DNA of 64,000 nucleotides from Pseudomonas sessilinigenes (GTDB taxonomy: Bacteria > Pseudomonadota > Gammaproteobacteria > Pseudomonadales > Pseudomonadaceae), in the NCBI RefSeq assembly GCF_003850565.1, contig NZ_CP027706.1:5146001-5210000 (forward strand), read 5' to 3'. Below are positions 1-10,105 of the stretch, in pieces. The notes beneath the pieces were generated by a model. It was not told the DNA's origin and did no database searches. It was given only the letters and a program-made list of their open reading frames with translations. Position 1 is the first letter of the stretch; each line of letters opens with the position of its first letter. The position numbers were made by a program, and so were the translations under genes.

Positions 1-376
1 CAGTCAGTTGCCAGGCCTCGATATGCCGGTAGCGCTCGGGCAGCTTGAGGCGATCGCCGTGTTGCAGTTGGGCGATGCGCTGGCCGTTGGCGTCATAGAT
101 GGCCGCCGCCCGCAGGGGCGAGTAGCTGTCGAGCTCGTTGAGAAGCCGTTCTGCATCCTGGGGCGAATTCAGCGCCTGGAGCGACAGGGTCGGGTTGGAG
201 ACCAGCCGACCGATGGTCTGCAAGGCCTGGGGGGCCATGCTTTCCTGGGAAATCCAGTAGGCGGCGCTGATGAAGGTCAGGTTGGCGACCAGCAGGACGG
301 TGGTCAGCAGGACAAGCAGGGCCGCGAGGAGCTTTTGACCTACCGGCAGGTTTTCGAGGCGCTGGCGCAATGGCAT
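1..376 (-). CDS. Membrane sensor/signalling protein, N-terminal part only
   Basis: This is the first ~125 residues of a protein that runs off the left edge. It starts at an ATG 45 bp after the panE stop. The protein begins MPLRQRLENLPVGQK, then has a hydrophobic helix (about residues 15-45, rich in Leu, Val and Ala). An extracytoplasmic segment follows, ending in a PAS/CHASE-like stretch around 'RAAAIYDANGQRIAQL'. This is the usual start of a periplasm-sensing histidine kinase or diguanylate cyclase. In P. aeruginosa a sensor kinase gene lies next to panE (from memory), which supports a kinase, but no catalytic domain is inside the window, so kinase and GGDEF protein cannot be told apart. It probably forms an operon with panE. 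Confidence 0.65.
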   Translation of the reverse strand, partial: MPLRQRLENLPVGQKLLAALLVLLTTVLLVANLTFISAAYWISQESMAPQALQTIGRLVSNPTLSLQALNSPQDAERLLNELDSYSPLRAAAIYDANGQRIAQLQHGDRLKLPERYRHIEAWQLT

Positions 377-421
377 CGGCTATATCGCTGGAAATGAGCA
401 AGTGGGCAGCGTAGCCGCTGC

Positions 422-1402
<981 letters not shown>

Positions 1403-1403
1403 T

Positions 1404-1409
1404 TATAAT
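1404..1409 (+). promoter_or_regulatory. Probable -10 box of the yajQ promoter
   Basis: A perfect TATAAT lies 75 bp before the yajQ ATG, in the 144-bp gap between the divergent panE and yajQ genes. No good -35 element is visible at the expected spacing, so this rests on the -10 match and its position. Confidence 0.45.
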
Positions 1410-1483
1410 GAGCGCGGATTTTAACCGCAAGCCGGGCGTGTTCGATGTTCTGAACGGCGCCCCTTTTTATTTGGAGAGAATAC

Positions 1484-1969
1484 ATGCCGTCGTTTGACGT
1501 GGTATCCGAACTGGACAAGCACGAAGTCACCAATGCGGTGGAAAACGCCGTCAAGGAACTGGACCGCCGCTATGACTTGAAGGGCAAGGGCAGTTTCGAG
1601 TTCAAGGACAAGGAACTGACCGTCAACCTGACCGCCGAGGCCGAGTTCCAGCTGGAAGCGATGATCGAGATCCTCAAGCTGGCCCTGGTCAAGCGCAAGA
1701 TCGATGTGCAGTGCCTGGAGGTCAAGGACGCCTATGCCTCGGGCAAGGTGATGAAGCAGGAAGCGGTGCTCAAGGAAGGGATCGACAAGGAACTGGCGAA
1801 GAAAATCGTCGCTCACATCAAGGACGCCAAGCTCAAGGTGCAGGCTGCGATCCAGGGCGAGCAAGTACGGGTGACCGGCAAGAAGCGCGACGACTTGCAA
1901 GAAGCGATCGCGGCCTTGCGTGGCAAGGAATTCGGCATGCCGCTGCAGTTCAACAACTTCCGCGATTGA
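1484..1969 (+). CDS. yajQ: YajQ-family cyclic-di-GMP/nucleotide-binding protein
   Basis: This 161-residue protein belongs to the YajQ/UPF0234 family, which has two ferredoxin-like folds. The start '[15 protein letters not shown]' and the end '[15 protein letters not shown]' are hallmark sequences. Members bind c-di-GMP in Xanthomonas and affect virulence and phage gene expression in other gamma-proteobacteria; that role is family knowledge and not visible here. The ATG is preceded by a clear GGAGAG ribosome binding site. The gene is divergent from panE, and the c-di-GMP link fits the neighbouring signalling protein at the left edge. Confidence 0.9.
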   Translation: MPSFDVVSELDKHEVTNAVENAVKELDRRYDLKGKGSFEFKDKELTVNLTAEAEFQLEAMIEILKLALVKRKIDVQCLEVKDAYASGKVMKQEAVLKEGIDKELAKKIVAHIKDAKLKVQAAIQGEQVRVTGKKRDDLQEAIAALRGKEFGMPLQFNNFRD

Positions 1970-2108
1970 TTGGATTCTCCGGGAACCTCTAGGTCTTATT
2001 GGCGTCCGAGGCCGGAGCAATGGCAGAAACGATTGAGCTCCCAGTGGAGCCGATCGTTCTGTCCGTCAGTCATGCATCCTGCGCAATCACGGAAACCTGG
2101 AGAAATAG

Positions 2109-2948
2109 ATGGACTTGAACGCTGAAGTAGACAACCTGGTCCGGGCTTCCCAAGCCTGGATTCCCATGATCATGGAGTACGGCAGCCGGGTGCTGCTGGC
2201 CGTGGTGACCCTGGCCATTGGCTGGTGGTTGATCAACAGGCTGACTCACAAGGTGGGCAAGCTATTGGCGTTGCGCAATGCCGACCTGGCCTTGCAGGGG
2301 TTCATCAGCAGCCTGGCCAATATCGTGCTCAAGGTGCTGCTGATCGTCAGCGTCGCCTCGATGATCGGTGTCGAGACCACCTCCTTCGTGGCCGCCATCG
2401 GTGCCGCCGGCCTGGCTATTGGCCTGGCCTTGCAGGGCAGCCTGGCGAATTTCGCCGGTGGAGTGCTGATCCTCTTGTTCCGTCCGTTTCGCCTGGGTGA
2501 TTTCATCGAAGCCCAGGGTATCAGCGGGACAGTGGATAGCATCCAGATCTTCCACACGGTCCTGCGTACGGGTGACAACAAGACGGTGATCGTGCCCAAC
2601 GGCAACCTGTCCAACGGCATCATCACCAACTACAACCGTCAACCGACCCGCAAGGTGGTGTTCGACGTTGGCGTGGATTATGACGCTGATCTGCAGAAGG
2701 CCCGTGAAGTGTTGCTGGAACTGGCCAAGGATGATCGGGTTCTGGCCGACCCTGCGCCTGTCGCGGTGGTCTCCACTTTGGGTGACAGCGCGATTACCTT
2801 GTCGCTGCGGGTGTGGGTCAAGACGGCGGACTACTGGGATGTGATGTTCCAGTTCAATGAACTATCGCGTGATCGCCTGAAGGCCGCGGGTATCGATATC
2901 CCGTTTCCACAACGAGTGATTCGTGTGGTTCAGGAAGCCGCCGTGTAA
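2109..2948 (+). CDS. Small-conductance mechanosensitive channel, MscS type
   Basis: This 279-residue protein is close to the length of E. coli MscS (286). Three hydrophobic segments occupy about residues 20-105. The pore helix is Gly/Ala rich ('AAIGAAGLAIGLALQGSLANFAGGVLILLFRPFRLGD', residues ~94-130), and its GLAIGLALQGSLANFAGG run is the MscS TM3 signature. A cytosolic beta/alpha-beta domain follows, with 'VIVPNGNLSNGIITNYNRQPTRKV'. It should open under membrane tension to release osmolytes after hypo-osmotic shock. It stands alone between yajQ and oprD and is followed by a strong terminator. Confidence 0.92.
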   Translation: MDLNAEVDNLVRASQAWIPMIMEYGSRVLLAVVTLAIGWWLINRLTHKVGKLLALRNADLALQGFISSLANIVLKVLLIVSVASMIGVETTSFVAAIGAAGLAIGLALQGSLANFAGGVLILLFRPFRLGDFIEAQGISGTVDSIQIFHTVLRTGDNKTVIVPNGNLSNGIITNYNRQPTRKVVFDVGVDYDADLQKAREVLLELAKDDRVLADPAPVAVVSTLGDSAITLSLRVWVKTADYWDVMFQFNELSRDRLKAAGIDIPFPQRVIRVVQEAAV

Positions 2949-2997
2949 TAAAGGTGTCTTCATAAGTTGGCCGTTCGGTCAACTAGTGCTGTTCAAG

Positions 2998-3026
2998 ACA
3001 AGGGGCCATCGGCCCCTTGTTTTTTA
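2998..3026 (+). terminator. Intrinsic terminator of the mscS-type gene
   Basis: A perfect 10-bp stem (ACAAGGGGCC / GGCCCCTTGT) with a 3-nt loop runs into a T-tract, about 50 bp after the channel stop codon. Confidence 0.9.
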
Positions 3027-3144
3027 TCCGTCTGATACGAACTAAGGCCTGCAGCCGTTGGCTGTTCTTTGGCAACTACCGATAGCATGTTATTTATTAG
3101 CTTGCTATGTAGTGGCGGATGAGGGCTTGCACTTTTGATGGCAT

Positions 3145-3184
3145 AAAAAAACCGCCACCCTGGGATGTCAGGGCGACGGTTTTT
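3145..3184 (-). terminator. Intrinsic terminator of oprD
   Basis: A 12-bp stem lies between an A-run and a T-run. Read as plus-strand RNA it has two A/C mismatches. Read on the minus strand the same positions become G-U wobbles, giving an uninterrupted stem followed by six Us. It therefore serves the minus-strand oprD gene, whose stop lies 40 bp upstream. Confidence 0.8.
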
Positions 3185-3223
3185 ATTGGAGTTGCGCGTT
3201 AGCGCAAGCAACTGGGCAACGAA

Positions 3224-4564
3224 TTACAAGATGCTCAGCGGGTACTCCACGATGATACGTACATCGTTGTTATCGGACTGGTAGCCGCTGTATGCGTTAT
3301 TGACGCGATACACCGCGCTACGCAGGCGGAAGGACAGATCCTTGGCTGGACCTTCCTGGAGAACGTACTTGGTCTCGAAGTTGAACTCTTTCTCTTTACC
3401 TTCGCCCAGGCCGTTGTTGGTGGAGATGTTGTCACCGGTCACGTAGCGAGCCATGAAGCTCAGGCCTGGCACGCCATAGGTGGCCATGTTCAGGTCGTAG
3501 CGTGCTTGCCAGGAACGTTCATCGCGACCCACGAAGTCGGAGATCTGGATGGAGTTGGCCACGAAGACCGTACCGTTACCGTCAACGCCGTAGTAGTAGC
3601 CGTTGTCGCCGCTGGAGCGCTGGTGGGCCAGGGTGAACTTGTGCGCGCCGAGGCTGTACGCTGCTGCCAGGCTCCACAGTTTGTTATCCACGCCCGTGCG
3701 GCCGTCGCCGATCATGTCGACCAGGTCGCCACGCTTGTCGCCTTCGGTCTTGTAGCCGTTGAAGTCGAAGTTCAGGGACTGCGATTCAGCGATCGGCAAG
3801 GTGTAGTTCAGGTTGATGTACTGCTTCTTGAAGTACTGGTCGACCTTGGAGGCTGCCAGGGTGCCGGTGAAGTTGTCGGTGAAGGCATAGGTTGCGCCGA
3901 AGATGTTCGCCGAAGGCAGGCCTTTGGCGCCGTTGCCATTCTCGTCAGCCACGCCACCGATGCTGTCCTTGCCCATACCGGTCTGCTTGCTCAGTGCGGT
4001 GAAGCGACCAGCATTCAGCTCCAGGCCCTTGATTTCCTTGCTGGTGATCAGGGTACCTTCGGCCACTTCCGGCAACAGGCGGCTATCGTCAGTGGCGAAT
4101 ACCGGGCTGGCGACGAACTGACGACCGTACTTGAGGGTGGTGTCGGAGATGCGGAACTTGATGGCGGCACCGGTCTTGGACTGGGTCTTTTCCGGTTGGC
4201 CGTCGCCATTGACTGCGAACAGACCGTTGCCGGCACGGCCTGCACCGCCGTCCAGGCGGGCTGCGCCCATGGCCATGGCGTCCACACCGACACCCACGGT
4301 GCCTTGGGTGAAGCCCGATTCGTAGGTCAGCAGTTCACTGATGCCGGTGTCCTGGCGATAGCCGCTCTTGTAGCCACCACCGGGCTTGGCGATGTTACCG
4401 GCACCGTTCTTGTAGTCGCGGTTCATGTATTCCAGACGAGTCTTGGACTTCAGGCTCTGATCTTCGAAAAAGCCTTTCGAGTCGTCTTGGGAAGACGCGA
4501 TTGCGAACTGCGAGGTCCCTGCAGATACAGCCAGGGCGATCATGCTCCACTTCATCACGCGCAT
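3224..4564 (-). CDS. oprD: OprD-family outer-membrane porin
   Basis: This 446-residue protein is a substrate-selective outer-membrane channel. The signal peptide is about residues 1-23 ('MKWSMIALAVSAGTSQFAIAS', signal peptidase I type). The mature part has alternating beta strands, with typical OprD motifs such as 'FFEDQSLKSKTRLEYMNRDY', 'LKYGRQFVASPVFATDDSRLLPE' and the C-terminal strand 'DVRIIVEYPLSIL'. OprD-family channels take up basic amino acids, small peptides or other carboxylates. Position next to HIT-slyX-csp-dps-aspS matches oprD of P. aeruginosa, which passes basic amino acids and carbapenems; substrate range here is not known. AAGGAG sits 9 nt before the start. A long upstream gap leaves room for complex regulation. 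Confidence 0.85.
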   Translation of the reverse strand: MRVMKWSMIALAVSAGTSQFAIASSQDDSKGFFEDQSLKSKTRLEYMNRDYKNGAGNIAKPGGGYKSGYRQDTGISELLTYESGFTQGTVGVGVDAMAMGAARLDGGAGRAGNGLFAVNGDGQPEKTQSKTGAAIKFRISDTTLKYGRQFVASPVFATDDSRLLPEVAEGTLITSKEIKGLELNAGRFTALSKQTGMGKDSIGGVADENGNGAKGLPSANIFGATYAFTDNFTGTLAASKVDQYFKKQYINLNYTLPIAESQSLNFDFNGYKTEGDKRGDLVDMIGDGRTGVDNKLWSLAAAYSLGAHKFTLAHQRSSGDNGYYYGVDGNGTVFVANSIQISDFVGRDERSWQARYDLNMATYGVPGLSFMARYVTGDNISTNNGLGEGKEKEFNFETKYVLQEGPAKDLSFRLRSAVYRVNNAYSGYQSDNNDVRIIVEYPLSIL

Positions 4565-5484
4565 CGTGATTTGCTCCTTTGGTTTTTAGAAGAGTACTGC
4601 CGTCCCACCTGTATTTTTATTTGGGCGGCTCTTTCTTTTTGTGTCGGCGCAAACTTATATCACGCTGACAATATTGGCGATACTTGCCTATCTATCCTTT
4701 CAGCTTCTTTACGACCCTGTCGCAAATTGCTTGATCGGTGTCGCAATCCTTCAGCCGGAATGTATCCGGACTGACAACTTCAATAGTGCTCTTCGGAGGA
4801 TTGCAAGGAGGGAAAGAACCCTCCAGACAAACACTTTCAAAGTACTTTTGGGCAGCCCTGCCGCTATTATCATGAGTCTTTAAGGTTTCACTTTCGCTCA
4901 TCCCTCGCAGACGGTGTCGGGCTGGATGCAACAAGCGTGCACAAAACCAAATCGCCAAGTGTTTTTTGCTCCAGACGGTAAAGGAGTCTGTAAAAACCGC
5001 ATAAAACCGTCGCTCGGAATGAGTTTTCGCTTGGCTTGACGTCGCTGCCTGCATGAGGCAGTGGTGTGCAATAAGTTGCACAGCCAGACAAAATGTTACC
5101 GACGCACACTGCAAAGTGAGTAAACGGCGGATGCTTGGGGTACTCAGCGTAGACCCGTTGTCCGATTTCGGTGCAAAACTTTTGGATGACGTTGCCCCTG
5201 TTCATACCGTCAGGTGCGTAAACGGCACTGGCTATCAAGGACTTGGCGAGTGTCCTTGCGAGCGACTCTGAAGTGGTGTGGGCAAATGGTGCAGGGCTTT
5301 GCAAAATGTCCTGCTTTGGGGCGCATTGACCGCATGAACTGGCTCCTTGCCAAATTGAGGAGAGGTCGCTGGCTCATTGGTCATGAAGCGTGAGGCGTTC
5401 ACAGGTATGCTGCGTCTCTGTCGCCTGGTCCATGTCAGTAATACTTGACGCCAGGCAGGAATGAGCGGAGCGGGAGTAAGCGCG
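4565..5484. other. 920-bp intergenic region upstream of oprD and the HIT gene
   Basis: I see no convincing gene here. The open frames present lack ribosome binding sites and have composition unlike the neighbours. The region is AT-richer than its flanks. It holds a perfect small hairpin (GGAGGG, 6-nt loop, CCCTCC) at 4807-4824, which could be part of a leader or a small RNA. It is the shared control region of two divergent genes, so several promoters are expected, but none has a clear pair of boxes. Confidence 0.4.
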
Positions 5485-5910
5485 GTGTTCACTTTAGATT
5501 CACGACTGCAGCAAGACACAGTACTCATCGGGGACTTCCCCCTTTGCCGGCTGCTGCTGTCCAATGATGCAAACTATCCTTGGTTTATCCTGGTGCCGCG
5601 TCGCGAAGATATCAGCGAGTTGTTTCAACTGGATGTCACGGATCAACGTCAGCTATGGCAGGAAACCACGGCCCTGGCCGAGCTGCTCAAGGACTCGTTC
5701 GATGCCGACAAGTTGAATGTGGCGACTTTGGGCAATGTGGTAAGCCAGTTGCACATGCATGTGATCGTGCGTAAACGTGACGATGCCGCCTGGCCGGCCC
5801 CGGTTTGGGGCAAGCATCCGGCAAAACCCTACACGGCAGAGCAGATCGAACAGGTCCGCGAACGGTTGCGAGTGGTGCTGACCGATGATTTCCGGTTTCT
5901 GGAGGACTGA
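5485..5910 (+). CDS. HIT-family nucleotide hydrolase/transferase
   Basis: This ~141-residue cytoplasmic protein has the histidine-triad motif 'QLHMHVIVR' (the usual HxHxHxx with Gln in place of the first His). Ahead of it is the conserved 'DKLNVATLGNVVSQ', and family signatures 'NYPWFILVPRR' and 'WPAPVWGKHP' are present. HIT proteins hydrolyse or transfer nucleotidyl groups. Missing the first His is common in this pseudomonad subgroup and may alter chemistry. I chose the GTG at 5485 because GGGAG lies 8 nt upstream and homologues begin close to 'FTLDSRLQQD'; an ATG 24 bp earlier is possible. slyX follows 3 bp after the stop, so the two are probably one operon. Confidence 0.85.
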   Translation: MFTLDSRLQQDTVLIGDFPLCRLLLSNDANYPWFILVPRREDISELFQLDVTDQRQLWQETTALAELLKDSFDADKLNVATLGNVVSQLHMHVIVRKRDDAAWPAPVWGKHPAKPYTAEQIEQVRERLRVVLTDDFRFLED

Positions 5911-5913
5911 GGC

Positions 5914-6120
5914 ATGGAGCTGGAAGAGCGCGTAACCGATCTGGAAAGTCGCCTGGCGTTCCAGGATGACACCATCCAAGCCTTGAATGATGAGCTGGTG
6001 GCACAGCAAAAGAGGGTGGAGCGCCTGCAATTGCAGATGGCTGCGCTACTCAAGCGCCAGGAGGAGATGCTTGGGCAATTCGGGGTCTTTGAGGAAGATG
6101 CGCCGCCGCCTCATTATTAA
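5914..6120 (+). CDS. slyX: SlyX family protein
   Basis: This 68-residue protein is a short coiled coil ('[47 protein letters not shown]') ending in the signature acidic, proline-rich tail 'EDAPPPHY'. SlyX is widespread in gamma-proteobacteria but its molecular role is unknown. It follows the HIT gene by 3 bp and is closed by a strong hairpin terminator. Confidence 0.9.
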   Translation: MELEERVTDLESRLAFQDDTIQALNDELVAQQKRVERLQLQMAALLKRQEEMLGQFGVFEEDAPPPHY

Positions 6121-6146
6121 GGTGGCGGGGTTGTCGCCAGAGCCAT

Positions 6147-6176
6147 AAAAAAACCGCGCCTTGGCGCGGTTTTTTA
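6147..6176. terminator. Bidirectional terminator between slyX and the cold-shock gene
   Basis: A run of As, a near-perfect stem (ACCGCGC / GCGCGGT, 4-nt loop) and a run of Ts form a symmetric hairpin between two convergent genes. It can end transcription from both sides. Confidence 0.88.
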
Positions 6177-6186
6177 TGACCTGTGA

Positions 6187-6801
6187 TCAGCGGCGGGGCA
6201 ATGCAGCAATGACATCTTCGGCTTGCAGGCCCTTGTCACGGTTCATCACCGAGAACTCCACGCGCTGGCCTTCTACCAGGACGCGATGGCCTTCTCCGCG
6301 AATGGCGCGAAAGTGCACGAAGATATCGTCGCCGGAGTCCCGGGAGATAAAGCCGAAGCCCTTGGAGGTGTTGAACCACTTCACGGTACCCGTATCACGA
6401 TTGCTCATGTCGTAGACCGGTGCAGAAGAAGCCGCGGGTGACGATTTGTAGAAGCTCACGGCCAGGTGCAGCGCCACTGCAAACAGGGCAGTCAGCAGGC
6501 TGACCAGCACAGCTGGCTGGTCACCGATCACTGGCATCGGAGCCAGGAGGGTGAGGGTTTGCAGGACGACCACCAGGACCAGCAGGGCGCTGACCAGGTT
6601 CTGCAAGTGATGGCGAGGGCCTTTGTTCCAGTGCGGAATAACTGGGGCCAGGACCAGGTTGAGCAGGCCGAAAAGGGCCAGGTAAAGAGCATCGGGTTGT
6701 TGTAGGTAGGGAACCGCGTCGGATCTAAGGCTCGGAATCAAGGACAGCAGCAAGGCTGCAAGTCCTGTCAACAAGTGGACAATTTTCAACATTTTGATCA
6801 A
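6187..6801 (-). CDS. Membrane protein with C-terminal cold-shock domain
   Basis: This 204-residue protein joins two parts. Residues ~1-115 hold about four hydrophobic helices. Residues ~135-203 are a complete cold-shock (OB-fold) domain with '[27 protein letters not shown]', which contains RNP1 (KGFGFI) and RNP2 (DIFVHF). Cold-shock domains bind single-stranded RNA or DNA; here the domain would be tethered to the inner membrane on the cytoplasmic side. A 'probable cold-shock protein' occupies the same place next to dps in P. aeruginosa, so this is a conserved gene and not a random fusion. It converges on slyX. MLK at residue 4 is an alternative start. Confidence 0.85.
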   Translation of the reverse strand: MIKMLKIVHLLTGLAALLLSLIPSLRSDAVPYLQQPDALYLALFGLLNLVLAPVIPHWNKGPRHHLQNLVSALLVLVVVLQTLTLLAPMPVIGDQPAVLVSLLTALFAVALHLAVSFYKSSPAASSAPVYDMSNRDTGTVKWFNTSKGFGFISRDSGDDIFVHFRAIRGEGHRVLVEGQRVEFSVMNRDKGLQAEDVIAALPRR

Positions 6802-7243
6802 CTCACGTTAAGAAGGAGCACAAGGAAGAGCTGATCGCGCACGGTTCGCTTCTGAAAAAATAGATGAGGCGGCAGGTTCGTGCGCGGTGTCAGCCTATGC
6901 GCGCTGGCCGAAGAAATAGGCAACAACGACACGGGCTCTATTTAACCGCAAAGCCCAGGCCTTCTCAAATCAGCCGCGTTGTTCCGCGAGGCGGCTCGTC
7001 GTCCGTGGTCGGAAATGGATCGGACAATCAGGCAAAGGCCCGTTTCTTGGGGCGTTGCTGGATCGTCCAAGGAACAGCGAATTTTTCTTGCGGTCAGATC
7101 CGTTTCAGCCCTGGCCATTCTTCACCCATGGGCCTGGTCCCGAGGCAACCTGCCGCGGGCTGCGCGGCAGCAGGCAGGTCCTGTCCTTGCTAGAGTGGTC
7201 CGGCAGCTGAATGGATTGGTTCATCTGGTCAACGGAGAGAAAC
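6802..7243. other. 442-bp gap between the cold-shock gene and dps
   Basis: No gene is supported. The region must hold the divergent promoters of the membrane cold-shock gene and of dps. It could include a long 5' leader for the cold-shock gene, as is usual for csp mRNAs. I found no clear sigma-70 pair. Confidence 0.35.
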
Positions 7244-7717
7244 ATGGCAATTGATATCGGTATCAGCGAAGCAGATCGCAAGTCCATCGTCGATGGTCTG
7301 TCCCGTCTACTGTCGGACACTTACGTGTTGTATCTGAAAACCCATAATTTCCATTGGAACGTCACCGGCCCGCAATTCCGTACCCTGCACTTGATGTTCG
7401 AAGAGCAATACAACGAACTGGCCTTGGCGGTCGACCTGATCGCCGAGCGTATCCGGGCCTTGGGCTTTCCTGCCCCGGGTGCCTATTCCATCTATGCCCG
7501 GTTGTCCTCCATCAAGGAGGAGGAGGGAGTGCCGGCGGCGGAGGAAATGATCAAGCAACTGGTCAGCGGGCAGGAAGCAGTGACCCGTACGGCTCGCGGT
7601 ATCTTTCCTCTGTTGGACAAGGTCAGCGATGAGCCTACCGCGGACCTGCTGACCCAGCGCATGCAAGTGCATGAAAAAACTGCATGGATGTTGCGCTCCC
7701 TGCTGGAAAATCCCTAG
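7244..7717 (+). CDS. dps: Dps-type DNA-binding ferritin-like protein
   Basis: This 157-residue protein oxidises and stores iron with H2O2 and protects the chromosome in stress and stationary phase. The ferroxidase signature is visible: '[46 protein letters not shown]', with the His, Asp/Glu ligands of the inter-subunit di-iron site. GGAGAG lies 5 nt before the ATG, and an earlier in-frame ATG adds residues that do not match the family. Dps forms 12-subunit shells. It is monocistronic, followed by a hairpin. Confidence 0.92.
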   Translation: MAIDIGISEADRKSIVDGLSRLLSDTYVLYLKTHNFHWNVTGPQFRTLHLMFEEQYNELALAVDLIAERIRALGFPAPGAYSIYARLSSIKEEEGVPAAEEMIKQLVSGQEAVTRTARGIFPLLDKVSDEPTADLLTQRMQVHEKTAWMLRSLLENP

Positions 7718-7727
7718 GTCGTTCATG

Positions 7728-7758
7728 GCGGATGGCGCTCATCGCGCCATTCGCTTCT
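7728..7758 (+). terminator. Terminator of dps
   Basis: An 11-bp stem with one G-U pair (GCGGATGGCGC / GCGCCATTCGC, 5-nt loop) is followed by a T-rich stretch, just after the dps stop. Confidence 0.6.
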
Positions 7759-7810
7759 TAGGCTGCGTACGTTATCGGGGCATACGGCTGCACAGGGCCG
7801 ATTTAATGGA

Positions 7811-7816
7811 TATAAT
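7811..7816 (+). promoter_or_regulatory. Probable -10 box for fmdB-aspS
   Basis: A perfect TATAAT lies 87 bp upstream of the zinc-ribbon gene. The region about 17 bp upstream has only a weak -35 match. It is the only obvious promoter for the fmdB-like gene and perhaps aspS. Confidence 0.45.
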
Positions 7817-7897
7817 CCCGCTCTTTGCTACGTAGCCCGAGCCTTGGCATGGGCTCTGCCTGTATCAAGCCGTAATCTGGATTGCCGAGACGTCCCC

Positions 7898-8119
7898 ATG
7901 CCGATGTACGACTACCAATGCGCTTCCTGTGGCCATCAGTTGGAAGCCATTCAAAAGATCAGCGCCGCGCCGCTGGTCGATTGCCCTGCATGCCAGGCGC
8001 CTGAGTTGAAAAAGATGCTATCCATGCCGGGTTTCCGCCTCAGTGGCACCGGCTGGTATGAAACCGACTTCAAGACCGGCTCCAAGAAGAATCTGGCCGG
8101 TGGCGACAAAGCTGACTAA
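7898..8119 (+). CDS. FmdB-family zinc-ribbon protein
   Basis: This 73-residue protein starts 'MPMYDYQCASCGHQLEAIQKI' and carries two CxxC pairs (CASC and CPAC) that form a zinc ribbon. Homologues are called FmdB or putative regulatory proteins and often sit upstream of aspS, as here (96 bp gap). The function is unknown; transcriptional or translational regulation has been proposed on the basis of the fold only. A second ATG 6 bp downstream is equally possible. Confidence 0.85.
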   Translation: MPMYDYQCASCGHQLEAIQKISAAPLVDCPACQAPELKKMLSMPGFRLSGTGWYETDFKTGSKKNLAGGDKAD

Positions 8120-8215
8120 GTTGAACGACACGCGCGAGTTCTTGCACTATCTGGCACCCGAGGGGTGCGCAAGGCCTCCATCGAATTTCGAATTACGAGA
8201 AGTGAAACCACTACC

Positions 8216-9991
8216 ATGATGCGCAGCCATTATTGCGGCCAACTGAACGAAGGCCTGGAAGGTCAGGAAGTAACCCTTTGCGGATGGGTCCACCGTCGTC
8301 GTGACCACGGCGGGGTGATTTTCCTCGATATTCGTGATCGTGAAGGCCTGGCCCAGGTGGTGTTCGATCCGGATCGTGCGCAAACCTTCGCCGCTGCCGA
8401 CCGTGTGCGCAGTGAATATGTAGTCAAGATCACCGGCAAGGTGCGCCTGCGTCCGGCAGGTGCCGGCAACGCCAATATGGCCTCGGGCATGATCGAGGTC
8501 CTGGGTTACGAGCTGGAAGTCTTGAACGAGGCGGAAACCCCGCCGTTCCCGCTCAACGAATACTCCGACGTGGGTGAAGAGACCCGCTTGCGCTATCGCT
8601 TCATCGACCTGCGCCGTCCGGAAATGGCCGAGAAGCTGCGCCTGCGCTCGCGCATGACCACCAGCATCCGTCGTTTCCTCGACGAGAACGGCTTCCTGGA
8701 CGTCGAGACGCCGATCCTGACCCGCGCCACCCCTGAAGGTGCCCGCGACTACCTGGTACCGAGCCGCACCCATGCCGGCAGCTTCTTCGCCCTGCCGCAA
8801 TCGCCTCAGCTGTTCAAGCAACTGTTGATGGTGGCCGGCTTCGATCGTTACTACCAGATCGCCAAATGCTTCCGCGACGAAGACCTGCGCGCCGACCGTC
8901 AGCCTGAATTCACCCAGATCGACATCGAAACCAGCTTCCTCGATGAAAAAGACATCATGGGCCTGACCGAGAACATGATCCGCAACCTGTTCAAGGAAGT
9001 GCTGGGTCTGGAGTTCGGCGAGTTCCCGCACATGACCTTCGAGGAGGCCATGCGTCGTTATGGTTCGGACAAGCCGGACCTGCGTATTCCCCTGGAACTG
9101 GTTGACGTTGCCGACCAGCTCAAGGAAGTGGAGTTCAAGGTATTCAGCGGCCCGGCCAACGACCCTAAATGCCGTATCGCAGCCCTGCGCGTACCTGGCG
9201 GGGCGAGCATGCCGCGCAAGCAGATCGACGACTACACCAAGTTCGTCGGCATCTATGGTGCCAAGGGCCTGGCGTACATCAAGGTCAACGAGCGCGCCAA
9301 GGGCGTCGAGGGCCTGCAGTCGCCAATCGTCAAGAACATTCCGGAAGCCAACCTGAACGTGATCCTCGATCGTGTCGGTGCCGTCGATGGCGACATCGTG
9401 TTCTTCGGCGCCGACAAGGCCAAGATCGTCAGCGAGGCCCTGGGGGCGCTGCGTATCAAGCTCGGCCACGACCTGAACCTGCTGACCTGCGAATGGGCGC
9501 CGATGTGGGTCGTCGACTTCCCGATGTTCGAAGAGAACGACGATGGCAGCTTCACTGCGCTGCACCATCCGTTCACCGCGCCGAAGTGCTCGCCTGAAGA
9601 ACTCGAGGCCAACCCTGCTGGTGCTCTGTCGCGTGCTTATGACATGGTCCTCAATGGTACTGAGCTCGGCGGCGGTTCGATCCGTATCCACCGTAAAGAA
9701 ATGCAGCAAGCGGTATTCCGCCTGCTGGGTATCAATGAAGCGGAACAGGAAGAGAAATTCGGCTTCCTGCTGGACGCCCTGAAGTACGGCGCTCCACCCC
9801 ATGGTGGCCTGGCCTTCGGCCTGGATCGCCTGGTGATGCTGATGACTGGCGCCCAGTCGATTCGCGAAGTGATCGCCTTCCCGAAAACCCAGAGCGCGGC
9901 TTGCGTCATGACCCAGGCACCCGGCTTGGTGGACGCCAAGGCCCTGCGCGAGCTGCATATCCGCTTGCGCGAACAGCCCAAGGCTGAGTAA
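8216..9991 (+). CDS. aspS: Aspartyl-tRNA synthetase
   Basis: This 591-residue class IIb synthetase has an N-terminal OB-fold anticodon-binding domain (residues ~1-110, '[32 protein letters not shown]'). The catalytic core carries motif 2 '[16 protein letters not shown]' and motif 3 '[13 protein letters not shown]', and the bacterial GAD insertion domain lies at about residues 280-420. It charges tRNA-Asp. In Pseudomonas this enzyme is the non-discriminating kind that also charges tRNA-Asn for GatCAB amidation (genus knowledge). The double Met start matches homologues. A terminator follows. Confidence 0.97.
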   Translation: MMRSHYCGQLNEGLEGQEVTLCGWVHRRRDHGGVIFLDIRDREGLAQVVFDPDRAQTFAAADRVRSEYVVKITGKVRLRPAGAGNANMASGMIEVLGYELEVLNEAETPPFPLNEYSDVGEETRLRYRFIDLRRPEMAEKLRLRSRMTTSIRRFLDENGFLDVETPILTRATPEGARDYLVPSRTHAGSFFALPQSPQLFKQLLMVAGFDRYYQIAKCFRDEDLRADRQPEFTQIDIETSFLDEKDIMGLTENMIRNLFKEVLGLEFGEFPHMTFEEAMRRYGSDKPDLRIPLELVDVADQLKEVEFKVFSGPANDPKCRIAALRVPGGASMPRKQIDDYTKFVGIYGAKGLAYIKVNERAKGVEGLQSPIVKNIPEANLNVILDRVGAVDGDIVFFGADKAKIVSEALGALRIKLGHDLNLLTCEWAPMWVVDFPMFEENDDGSFTALHHPFTAPKCSPEELEANPAGALSRAYDMVLNGTELGGGSIRIHRKEMQQAVFRLLGINEAEQEEKFGFLLDALKYGAPPHGGLAFGLDRLVMLMTGAQSIREVIAFPKTQSAACVMTQAPGLVDAKALRELHIRLREQPKAE

Positions 9992-10005
9992 GCCGGCCCG
10001 ACAAG

Positions 10006-10028
10006 GCGCACCTTCGGGTGCGCTTTTT
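10006..10028 (+). terminator. Terminator of aspS
   Basis: A 7-bp perfect stem (GCGCACC / GGTGCGC) closed by a stable TTCG tetraloop is followed by five Ts. Confidence 0.9.
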
Positions 10029-10105
10029 CTATGGGGAAGAGTTTTTGTTGCCGGTTCACCTAGTGGTGGTGCAGGCAATGTTTCAAAGAGAATTTGGAGC
10101 AAGTT

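Noticed and set aside
3506-4774. A 422-codon plus-strand frame opposite oprD
   Set aside because: It mirrors the porin codons and has Val/Gly/Ala-biased composition with no known motif. The porin on the minus strand has a signal peptide and terminator.
4692-5114. A 140-codon minus-strand frame upstream of oprD
   Set aside because: There is no ribosome binding site, the composition is cysteine/serine-rich and unlike neighbours, and no domain is recognisable.
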